Positions 6,819 through 13,319 of a stretch of DNA of 16,276 nt are shown here, piece after piece; within the stretch, counting starts at the first letter, position 1; each line of letters opens with the position of its first letter. The position numbers and the translations under genes are program-made. This stretch comes from Pseudomonadota bacterium. Its GTDB lineage: Bacteria > Desulfobacterota > Desulfovibrionia > Desulfovibrionales > Desulfovibrionaceae. The stretch covers positions 1 through 16,276 of the forward strand of contig JAEXRD010000001.1 of the NCBI GenBank assembly GCA_023438245.1. The letters run 5' to 3'. The notes under the pieces are model-generated. The model had not been told where the DNA came from. It worked only from the letters and a program-made list of their open reading frames with translations, and did no database searches.

Positions 6819-9122
6819 CGTGTCGTGAGTTATCTTGGAGTGCTCCAGAGTCTGTCTGAAGAGTCTTGTGTCGGTGGGATTCTTACTGGCGCTGTAAAAC
6901 CGCTCGTAAAAAGTCAAGAACTCTGGGTTGAAATCATCAGAGGGAACGTGCTTCAGACGAAGTAGCCAGGTCTCGTGGCCACGTCTAGCAACCTCATAAT
7001 ATCGGATCAGGTTGCTAGGCTTGAATAGGTCTGCGTTCATTAGCACCGTCAGGTTAAAGAACGGAGATGAGCCATCAAGGTAGAGGTAGCGCACCCTCGT
7101 CGTCTTCAAGAACTCGTAAGCTCGCTCCGCCGGGACAAAGGCCATCTGGTGGTAATCGCGCATGAGTTCGTTGTCCAACTCCGACTGGAATATGCCGCCA
7201 GGCACCACATGCGCCGCTGGAAAGAAGTTGAGTACCAGTGCCCTAGTGCCCGGATCCATAATCATGCTACATTCGAATGGCTCGCCCGGGGGGAAGCAGC
7301 CGTCCGTATGGGCTGCGAGAAAGCTACCGCGCATAAAGAAGTGCGCAAGCTTGGCCAGATCGTAGACCTTATAGGGGTAGTTCTTGATGGCGAGGCTACT
7401 GCGTTCCTCAATGGTTGCGACATGGTTCAGCCAACCCGGCGATACAAGGGATTGTGTGGTCCGGGCGGTCAGCACCAGGACGAGAGAACCCACAACAGCA
7501 ACCCAGGCACGCGGGCGGCGCGTAAGTAGAGCCAATAGAACGCCGAAAAGCATGCATTTGAGTAATAGAGCTACTGGTTCAAGCATCCAGAGGTAGCGGA
7601 TCACGCCGTCGTTGGCCTGCCACCACGACAGCGCCATGCCGGTAAAAAGCAACGTAGTGCAGAGATAATACGTAGAACGGAAAATGTCAGCAAAGCGCTT
7701 GGGTTGGGCCACGATATAGGCTAGGCACAGTAGGTGCGCGGCCAGAAATTCTAGCCCCCCGAAGATTCTATTGGCACCATGACGCAATCCTTCAATAGCG
7801 AAGTTGCGCGAGCCAAACTCCTGCCACAGCTTGAGCTGGTGAAAATGCTGAAGGTCACTACTGAGCCATGTTGCGATCTTCTCGGGATTGTTGAAGCGCC
7901 AGAGGGCGTGTGTCATTACGTCCACTAGGCCGGTGGTCATATAAGCTATGGCGAATACCAGCCCAATGGCCGACGCGATTAGTGCAACATTTGTCAGATT
8001 GCGCCGTCCAAAGAGTGGCTGTTCCGGTAGGCGCCAGAGTGTGTCGGCGGCCACTGCGGCGCAAATGAAAAAGGCTATTTTTGGCTCCAAGGCAAGTGTA
8101 GAGAAGATCGCAAGTGATGTTATACTCATGTAAGTTCGCTTGGCCTGTGGAGAAACGACGCGCAGTGCTGCAACCAGTAGATACAAAAAAATAACAAGTG
8201 AATAGGTGTGCACTGCATGAATGGAGGCTTGGTTGAACTTAAACATGATACTGCTAGAGAAGAACAGTAGCGAGGCTGTGCGAAACAGTCTCTGGCCAGG
8301 GAGTATGATTCGTAGCAACTGGTTGAAGCACAGTAAGGCCACGCTGAAGTGGAAGAAAATGGCAAGTTGCCAGAAGTAGGGGTCACCGCCAAGCGCCGCC
8401 ACAAAGAGTTGAAATCCAGCGCCCTTCAGCAAGGCCTGCGCATAGACAAACTGAGTGACCAGGGTGGACTTCGCACTGATGAAGGCTTCTACCCAGGGTA
8501 GGATGCTATTGACTGAGTCGTTCACCTGGTCGTTGGGGCGGATGGCAAAAATGAGAAACAATACCAAGTATTGGTAGGTGAAAGCCACTCGCAAAAGCGC
8601 GCTTGAAAGGCGTTCCACCCTAGCCAAACTCCCGCTAACGCCGTGCATCCCAATGGCATTTCGAAGGAGTGCAGTCGTCTTATGCATCTGGGCGCGTGGC
8701 CAGCGGGCCAGGCTGCCAGTGCACGCTTCCAGGGACGCATTGGAAAACAGCAATAGCACGGCCGTGCACGGTAAGAGGACTTGCCATGAGAACAGGCCGA
8801 GCACTCCCATCGGCCATGTGGCGAGTTGGGTGGCGAACATGCCAACGCATATTTGCAGCAGTAGCGGCGGGATTCTGTCGGCCTTGTCGTGAGTAACCGA
8901 GCCGACCACCCCCAACGCAAACCGCCCTGCACTGGCGCATGCGCAGAGTATAAGCACAAGCAGCAGGGCTTTTAGTGTGTTATAGATGCCATACAGAGGC
9001 GTCTGCGTGCCGAAGAAAGATGCATGCAGGTCCAGAAGTCGGAATGCCGCCACTACCGTCACAAAGCAAAGAGTCGTGAGCAAAGAATACTTGCCAATAG
9101 CACGTGTCGGATTCGCGGTCAT
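6804..9122 (-). CDS. Large polytopic membrane protein, possible GT-C-type glycosyltransferase
   Basis: The 772-residue protein has about eleven or twelve hydrophobic helices over residues 12-590, then a soluble C-terminal domain of about 180 residues ('SMIMDPGTRALVLNFF', 'RVRYLYLDGSSPFFN', 'HETWLLRLKHVP'). This layout, with a polar loop carrying Asn/Asp after an early helix ('RPNDQVNDSVNSILPW', about 198-213) and an outer C-terminal domain, is typical of GT-C enzymes that take a sugar from a polyprenyl-phosphate donor. I cannot match it to a named family. ATG 9122 has AAAGGA six bases upstream. It is last in an operon with the radical SAM and GT2 genes (44-base gap). The final 20 residues, from Arg753, are encoded by the intron-like sequence, so the native C terminus is probably replaced. 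It is more AT-rich than the left block. Confidence 0.75.
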   Translation of the reverse strand: MTANPTRAIGKYSLLTTLCFVTVVAAFRLLDLHASFFGTQTPLYGIYNTLKALLLVLILCACASAGRFALGVVGSVTHDKADRIPPLLLQICVGMFATQLATWPMGVLGLFSWQVLLPCTAVLLLFSNASLEACTGSLARWPRAQMHKTTALLRNAIGMHGVSGSLARVERLSSALLRVAFTYQYLVLFLIFAIRPNDQVNDSVNSILPWVEAFISAKSTLVTQFVYAQALLKGAGFQLFVAALGGDPYFWQLAIFFHFSVALLCFNQLLRIILPGQRLFRTASLLFFSSSIMFKFNQASIHAVHTYSLVIFLYLLVAALRVVSPQAKRTYMSITSLAIFSTLALEPKIAFFICAAVAADTLWRLPEQPLFGRRNLTNVALIASAIGLVFAIAYMTTGLVDVMTHALWRFNNPEKIATWLSSDLQHFHQLKLWQEFGSRNFAIEGLRHGANRIFGGLEFLAAHLLCLAYIVAQPKRFADIFRSTYYLCTTLLFTGMALSWWQANDGVIRYLWMLEPVALLLKCMLFGVLLALLTRRPRAWVAVVGSLVLVLTARTTQSLVSPGWLNHVATIEERSSLAIKNYPYKVYDLAKLAHFFMRGSFLAAHTDGCFPPGEPFECSMIMDPGTRALVLNFFPAAHVVPGGIFQSELDNELMRDYHQMAFVPAERAYEFLKTTRVRYLYLDGSSPFFNLTVLMNADLFKPSNLIRYYEVARRGHETWLLRLKHVPSDDFNPEFLTFYERFYSASKNPTDTRLFRQTLEHSKITHDTGQLL

Positions 9123-9128
9123 GCATCG

Positions 9129-9134
9129 TCCTTT
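9129..9134 (-). promoter_or_regulatory. Shine-Dalgarno site of the polytopic membrane protein
   Basis: AAAGGA on the - strand stands six bases before ATG 9122, in the 44-base gap after the radical SAM gene. It fixes the start. Confidence 0.65.
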
Positions 9135-9166
9135 AGGCCGTGGCGACGTTGACGGGGACGCCGGAG

Positions 9167-10684
9167 TCAGCGCCCGGCTAACATTTTCGATGCCAGCCGG
9201 AAAATGGTGTCCTCTATCAACAGATATGGGAAATTGTTTCTGAGCCGAGTTCGGGCGATAGGCGCATAAATATTGCTCAGTGTTTTTAGCAGCTTGTAGA
9301 AAAGCGTGCCGCCGTGGGTGGTCTTTCCAATTTTGTCGTCGATGAAGTAGCTGGCCACGTTAAGTAGACGGCAATACTGGAAGTGCTTGGCAGATAGCCA
9401 GGGCGGCGCGAAGGTGCCCTCCACCTCCACTGCAACGAAATCGTGCAGGGTCTCGGGCTCCTTGTAATGCCATTCTTTCACTGCCAGATTGAAGAGCTCT
9501 GTGCCCGGCAGGGGCCTGAACATGTTCGGGTTGCCGATGATGGCGCCGGGGTGCTCGTCAACCAGTTGCAGCATCAGCTTGGCCGTGCCCTTGAGGTCGT
9601 CGATGGTCTCAGTTGGGAGGCCCAGGATGAAGTTGTAGAAAATCTGGATGTTATTGTGTTTGGCCAGCTTGCGGTTGCATTCGATGATGTCGTCCACAGT
9701 GCAGTTCTTGCGCACCAGTGTCAGAATGCGGTCGCTACCGCTTTCGGCGCCCACATGAAGCATGTCCGTGCCAGCGGCGGCCAACTTGTCGAGAAATTCA
9801 TGGCTCATCAGTTTGATTTCGTTGATGCGCGCCCCCCGAAAACCCAGCTTGACCTTGATGTTCCGTCGGTTGATCTCGTCGATGATGGCCTCGACATGGG
9901 GGATGGAGACAAACGAGTCGTCGTCGATGAAATAGATGTAGTCCGCCTGGTAGCGGGTCACCACGTGTTCAATGTGGTCCACAACATCCTGGGTAGGGAA
10001 GGGCTGCCAGCGTTTCCCCTTGATTTTGTTGTAGAGCGCCGGAGAACTACAGAAGGCACAGTTGTACGCGCAGCCCATGGCGCTGTAGAGTGAGAAAATT
10101 CGCTTGTCCTGGTCTAGCTGGCCGTAAACCGAGTAGTCTGGAATCAGGTCGTAGGGGATGTCTCGGTAGTCGATGAACTCATGGTTCGTCCAGTCTGCTG
10201 GTGTGGAGCGTGGCACGCCGTTTTCGCGCCAGGAGATACCGGGAATTAGGCTTGGCGCGTGGCCAACACGCAGGCACTCCAGTAGCTGGGCAAAGGGCTT
10301 GGCCCCGTAGCCACTTACGGTGTAGTCGCAGTTGGGATCGCCCGCCAGCACCACATTCGGGGTGAATGTGGGAAACGGTCCGCCCCAGATGACCTTGACC
10401 GCGGGATCGGTCTCTTTGACAATCTCGCCCATGCGAAGGGCGCCCAGAATGGGCGTGCCAGTCATGACGCTAACACCAACACAAAGAGTGTCTGGTCCGA
10501 TCAGTGCTCGGAAGCGCTTCTCCCAGTCGTCCGGGTGTAGGCGCGCATCAAAAAGCATCACCTTGTAACGGCCCAGCTTGAGCACCTCGGTTGAGGCATA
10601 TAAGAGGCCCAGGGGGGCATGCTTCACGAAAGCCCCGGACATGCCCATTAATGGGTAGGCCATGACGACGGTGTCGCGTGTCAT
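9167..10684 (-). CDS. Radical SAM enzyme with N-terminal B12-binding-type domain
   Basis: The 505-residue protein starts with a cobalamin-binding-type Rossmann domain ('VVMAYPLMGMSGAFVKHAP', 'GLLYASTEVLK', 'CVGVSVMTGTPILGAL', 'VIWGGPFPTFTP', 'YTVSGYGAKPFAQLL'). A radical SAM barrel follows, with the cluster motif CAYNCAFC (Cys205, Cys209, Cys212) and the barrel segments 'YIYFIDDDSF', 'MLHVGAESGSDRIL' and 'FYNFILGLPTET'. Such enzymes mostly methylate or rearrange unactivated carbons. The classical DxHxxG ligand motif is not evident; 'FDARLHPDDW' stands in its place, so cobalamin may be bound base-off or not at all. ATG 10684 is preferred over ATG 10735: GGAG lies nine bases upstream and the longer N terminus overlaps a hairpin. 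It lies between the GT2 and membrane-protein genes, so a sugar or lipid-linked substrate is the natural guess. Confidence 0.87.
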   Translation of the reverse strand: MTRDTVVMAYPLMGMSGAFVKHAPLGLLYASTEVLKLGRYKVMLFDARLHPDDWEKRFRALIGPDTLCVGVSVMTGTPILGALRMGEIVKETDPAVKVIWGGPFPTFTPNVVLAGDPNCDYTVSGYGAKPFAQLLECLRVGHAPSLIPGISWRENGVPRSTPADWTNHEFIDYRDIPYDLIPDYSVYGQLDQDKRIFSLYSAMGCAYNCAFCSSPALYNKIKGKRWQPFPTQDVVDHIEHVVTRYQADYIYFIDDDSFVSIPHVEAIIDEINRRNIKVKLGFRGARINEIKLMSHEFLDKLAAAGTDMLHVGAESGSDRILTLVRKNCTVDDIIECNRKLAKHNNIQIFYNFILGLPTETIDDLKGTAKLMLQLVDEHPGAIIGNPNMFRPLPGTELFNLAVKEWHYKEPETLHDFVAVEVEGTFAPPWLSAKHFQYCRLLNVASYFIDDKIGKTTHGGTLFYKLLKTLSNIYAPIARTRLRNNFPYLLIEDTIFRLASKMLAGR

Positions 10685-10717
10685 TGCCTCTTGCTCCAAT
10701 GACACCGCAAAACAGCC

Positions 10718-10736
10718 GATGCGAGCCTTGCGCATC
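10718..10736 (-). promoter_or_regulatory. Intergenic hairpin between GT2 and radical SAM genes
   Basis: GATGCG and CGCATC form a perfect six-pair stem with a seven-base loop in the 100-base gap, 34 bases before the radical SAM start. On the transcribed strand a TTTT occurs a few bases after it. It could lower read-through or shield transcript ends; a strong terminator is unlikely. Confidence 0.35.
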
Positions 10737-10784
10737 TAGAGCGTGAAAAACTAGTGTTCTCCACAAAACGAAAAAGGTAGCTCA

Positions 10785-11723
10785 CTACTGTTGCTCCGAA
10801 GAAGGCGACATGCCCTGTACCGGGGCGATGCTGCGCTGAATTTTGCCTCCGGTGACACGAATGATGTCGCCCAGGAGCCCTAGACCCAGCAGCACGGACA
10901 CCGAACAACCGAAAATCATGTAGTAGGCGGAAAGGGTGAAGAGATGCAGCATGGCTAAGCACATGGCCGGAAAGCCTACCAGCGCGACCATGGCGACGGC
11001 CAAAAGGACAAAAAACTTGAGCGGGTTGTAGTAAGTGACACCTTGCACGATAAGCTGCATCGTGCGGATGCTGTCACGCACGTGCCGCACGTGGCTCTTG
11101 CCCACGCGCTCCTGGTACTCGATGGGCACGTAGCAGACGAAGTAGGGTTTCTCAAAGGCCAGGATGGTGAGCCCGGTGGTGAAGGAGAAGGTTCCGCACA
11201 GAAAGTCAAAAAACTCTAGTGCGATGCGTTTCTCGAATATGCGGAAGCCACTGTTGGGGTCTCGGATGTTGTTGCCGGCCAGGAACCGGATGCTCGCCTT
11301 GTAGACCTTGCGCATGACTCGTTTGAAGGGCTTGTCATGCTTATGGATGTTGACGCGCTCACCCACAACCATGTTGAAGCCCTTGTCCATCTGCTCGATC
11401 AAGCGAAAGATATCTTTGCAAGGGTACGTGCCGTCGGCATCTATGATTCCGATCCACTCAAAGGTGGCGTTTAGGATGCCGGTCTTGAGCGCGTTGCCGT
11501 ACCCGATGTTCGTAGGATGACTGACAACGCGCACACCCGGCAATGCGGCTTGGGTGGCGGTATCGTCGCGGGAGCCGTCATTGATGACGATGACCTCATA
11601 GGGGCGCCCCAGCGTCTTTAGTGTGAGCAGCAGTTCCTCCAGCGTCCGCCGAATGCCACCCTGTTCGTTGTAGGCCGGGATCAGAATGCTCAAACCGCTG
11701 TCTTTGCCCAAAAAATCCCCCAA
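10785..11723 (-). CDS. GT2 glycosyltransferase, polyprenyl-phosphate sugar transferase type (DPM1/ArnC-like)
   Basis: The protein of up to 312 residues carries a GT-A fold with 'LSILIPAYNEQGGI', 'VIVINDGSRDDT' (about 44-55), 'NIGYGNALKTGI' and the metal-binding 'DADG' (Asp95, Asp97). Further on is 'DPNSGFRIF', then a C-terminal pair of membrane helices (about 231-253 and 258-282). This is the arrangement of DPM1/ArnC/GtrB-type enzymes, which move a sugar from a nucleotide donor to undecaprenyl phosphate on the cytoplasmic face. The start is unclear: no ATG or GTG is available, TTG 11723 is the longest choice, and TTG 11711 has GGGGG at a suitable distance. It is the first gene of the - strand operon and divergent from the SMR-like gene, a pairing seen in Arn-type lipid-linked sugar pathways. 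The sugar is unknown. Confidence 0.88.
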   Translation of the reverse strand: MGDFLGKDSGLSILIPAYNEQGGIRRTLEELLLTLKTLGRPYEVIVINDGSRDDTATQAALPGVRVVSHPTNIGYGNALKTGILNATFEWIGIIDADGTYPCKDIFRLIEQMDKGFNMVVGERVNIHKHDKPFKRVMRKVYKASIRFLAGNNIRDPNSGFRIFEKRIALEFFDFLCGTFSFTTGLTILAFEKPYFVCYVPIEYQERVGKSHVRHVRDSIRTMQLIVQGVTYYNPLKFFVLLAVAMVALVGFPAMCLAMLHLFTLSAYYMIFGCSVSVLLGLGLLGDIIRVTGGKIQRSIAPVQGMSPSSEQQ

Positions 11724-11751
11724 GAGTTGCGAATCGTTTTCACTAACTGCT

Positions 11752-11781
11752 AATTTAACACGAAACCTTCCTCATTCGCAA
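11752..11781 (-). promoter_or_regulatory. Possible promoter of the GT2-radical SAM-membrane protein operon
   Basis: On the - strand TTGCGA (11781-11776) and TAAATT (11757-11752) are separated by 18 bases; each matches four of six consensus positions. The implied leader is about 20-35 bases depending on which TTG start is used. It sits in the AT-rich divergent region. Confidence 0.35.
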
Positions 11782-11960
11782 GAGGCTGTCGCGCCTGTCT
11801 CCTGGTGTTGATTGGCTTGTAGTCAAGGTTTTAGGGTGACCTTGCCACTTGCTGTCTCGGCCGTTAACCTGCTTATTTATGACTGGCAATAGTCCTGAGC
11901 ACATCGGGTTGGCCATCGGGCGTTATGATTTTGATGCGTTTATGGCCTCTGCCTCTATCG
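11782..11960. other. Remainder of the divergent intergenic region, no gene seen
   Basis: An open frame from 11849 runs through this stretch into the SMR-like gene, but its N-terminal 59 codons look like no protein family and lie mostly upstream of a strong promoter, so I treat it as non-coding. I see no clear operator palindrome. Confidence 0.5.
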
Positions 11961-11989
11961 TTGACATCGCGAAGCGGTACCTGCATAAT
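11961..11989 (+). promoter_or_regulatory. Near-consensus sigma70 promoter of the SMR-like gene
   Basis: A perfect -35 box TTGACA (11961-11966), a 17-base spacer and CATAAT (11984-11989, five of six) precede an AT-rich start region. Transcription would begin near 11996, leaving a leader of about 30 bases before ATG 12026. It is the clearest promoter in the window and decides the start of the next gene. Confidence 0.7.
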
Positions 11990-12025
11990 AATAAATTATA
12001 TTACAATTTGTATAGGGGCATCCCC

Positions 12026-12388
12026 ATGAGTCTGCTCGGCTTCTGCGTCACATTGCTTGCGTCCGTCATGACGGTCGCAGCAAATATCCTTTTGCGGTTT
12101 TCGATCAATAGTATTTCGCCAGAAGTAACCGGGGCGGCACGCGCACTACGTCTTATTGCAACCGCGAATTTCATCCTGGGGCTTTTGTTTTATGCCATGG
12201 CCATGTTGCCCTGGCTATGGGTTATCTCTCATGAGCCAGTTGGCAGTGCTTATACGATTCTCGTGGCAACGACGTTCATATTGCTGTTGTGCGCAGCATC
12301 AATTTTTTTTGCGGAACCGATAACGGCTTCTAAGGCGCTCGGAGTGGTTATGATAGTGGCTGGAATAGGCCTTGTCGGCAAATCATAG
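12026..12388 (+). CDS. Small four-helix membrane protein, SMR/EamA type (ArnE/ArnF-like flippase subunit candidate)
   Basis: The 120-residue protein has four hydrophobic helices (about 4-24, 44-68, 74-97 and 101-118) and the SMR/DMT features: a polar first-helix segment ('VAANILLRFSI'), 'EPVGSAYTILVA' before helix 3, and 'FFAEPITASKALGVVMIVAGI' at the end of helix 3 into helix 4. SMR-size relatives such as ArnE/ArnF are proposed to flip lipid-linked aminoarabinose; others export small cations. A longer frame begins at 11849, but ATG 12026 is chosen: the promoter at 11961 lies inside that extension, the extension is not hydrophobic, and AGGGGC precedes ATG 12026. The methyltransferase start follows 12 bases after the stop. 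Its neighbour, an ArnC-like GT2, makes the lipid-linked-sugar flippase idea attractive. Confidence 0.75.
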   Translation: MSLLGFCVTLLASVMTVAANILLRFSINSISPEVTGAARALRLIATANFILGLLFYAMAMLPWLWVISHEPVGSAYTILVATTFILLLCAASIFFAEPITASKALGVVMIVAGIGLVGKS

Positions 12389-12399
12389 GGGCAAAGACT

Positions 12400-13257
12400 T
12401 TGACGCAAGAAATTTCGCATAAGTGTCCAGGGTGCAAGAGCACACGTCTTCGCCGTTTTGATTACCCAGAAGGCGCTATCTGGGTATGTGGCGCATGTCG
12501 GCTGCAATGGGGAAGTATAGACAAGTCCGCCCAGGGAGGATTCGTAGCTACTGAAAATGAGCACTACCTCGACCCTGCTAGCCTTGGCGACCCATATGAA
12601 TATCCGCCATATAGGGATTTTTTTAATGAGCTTAGGTCAATGCGCGAGCAGGCTGTTCACAGAATATTAGACGTTGGTTGCGGCGGTGGAGGTTTTGTGA
12701 TGCACTGCCTTGACAGGGGGCATGATGCCTGGGGTGTTGAAGCCAACACAAAGCTTGCTAAATTTTTCAACGATCAAGCGCGAAGCCGCGTCCACTTCGG
12801 CTTGGCGGAAGATTTTCCCTGCGAGGGAGAGCCCTTTGACATCATCACCTTCTGGGACTCTTTTGAGCATATCGAAAAATCATTTGAGCTTCTTGATCGA
12901 CTGCGTGGTCTTCTCAAGCCTGACGGTTTGGTGTTCATACGCGTGAACAACACTTGGGACATCTTCAATCTTTTGACCCAGGCTTTATTGCGGTGTTGTC
13001 CTCCCCTGGGCCGGAGATTCTTGAAAAGTTGTTTTAATTTTCCTGACCATTGCTGGAATTTCTCGCGCCCTGCGATGCAATCGATGCTCAACCAATGGGG
13101 CTGGCGTGTGCTGCGTGTCCGCGTCGGGGAGACTCCTGCTTCGCGGCTCACGCCAAATCCCATATTCCGCATTGCGATCCTGTCAGCATACTTCGTGAAC
13201 AAAGTTTTACGTGGAGGAAAAATAGCCAACTATTTTGTCGAGTCCGCACGAAAATAA
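12400..13257 (+). CDS. Class I SAM methyltransferase with N-terminal zinc ribbon
   Basis: The 285-residue protein starts with two CxxC pairs (Cys9/Cys12 and Cys30/Cys33), a treble-clef-like zinc ribbon. The Rossmann methyltransferase domain follows: motif I 'ILDVGCGGGGF' (Asp91), 'GVEAN' as the acidic ribose-binding end of strand 2, 'DIITFWDSFEHI' as the post-motif II strand, and 'LLKPDGLVFIRVNN'. This is the layout of Methyltransf_23-type enzymes common in surface-sugar clusters (O- or C-methylation of sugars), but the substrate cannot be read. The start is TTG 12400, 12 bases after the previous stop, without a strong ribosome site. Its base composition is among the most AT-rich of the window, which suggests recent transfer. 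Confidence 0.82.
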   Translation: MTQEISHKCPGCKSTRLRRFDYPEGAIWVCGACRLQWGSIDKSAQGGFVATENEHYLDPASLGDPYEYPPYRDFFNELRSMREQAVHRILDVGCGGGGFVMHCLDRGHDAWGVEANTKLAKFFNDQARSRVHFGLAEDFPCEGEPFDIITFWDSFEHIEKSFELLDRLRGLLKPDGLVFIRVNNTWDIFNLLTQALLRCCPPLGRRFLKSCFNFPDHCWNFSRPAMQSMLNQWGWRVLRVRVGETPASRLTPNPIFRIAILSAYFVNKVLRGGKIANYFVESARK

Positions 13258-13319
13258 TCCGGTCACGCACTGAGCAGGATACGCGGCCTTCCCCTCCACC
13301 CCCAGCAGGAACTCCAAAG

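Larger units (their letters stand above)
6440..6863 (+). mobile_element. Group II intron remnant: 5' RNA-structural region without the reverse transcriptase
   Basis: This stretch has no credible gene but reads like the domain I-III scaffold of a bacterial group II intron. Recognisable segments, in the usual order, are 'GGAGGTGTGAAACCC' (6449-6463), 'GGTGATGAGCCC', 'GCCAAGCCTGTTTCAGC', 'GGCACGGAGTCTTGCC' (6692-6707), 'GAACGGATCAAGGTGAAT', 'GAGCTGACCCG' (6810-6820) and 'CTCCAGAGTCTGTCTGAAGAG' shortened at its end near 6863. Two perfect stems support RNA structure: GGCAGAG/CTCTGCC (6710-6716 with 6722-6728, loop TATGC) and GGTCAG/CTGACC (6802-6807 with 6813-6818, loop AGGAG). After about 6863 the sequence becomes the glycan gene, so the intron-encoded protein and domains V-VI are missing. 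The identification rests on remembered family sequence, not a search; the exact ends are uncertain. Confidence 0.55.

Noticed and set aside
13050..13319. A 90-codon N-terminal extension of asnB
   Set aside because: It overlaps the methyltransferase, and the amidotransferase needs Cys as residue 2, which fixes the start at 13320.
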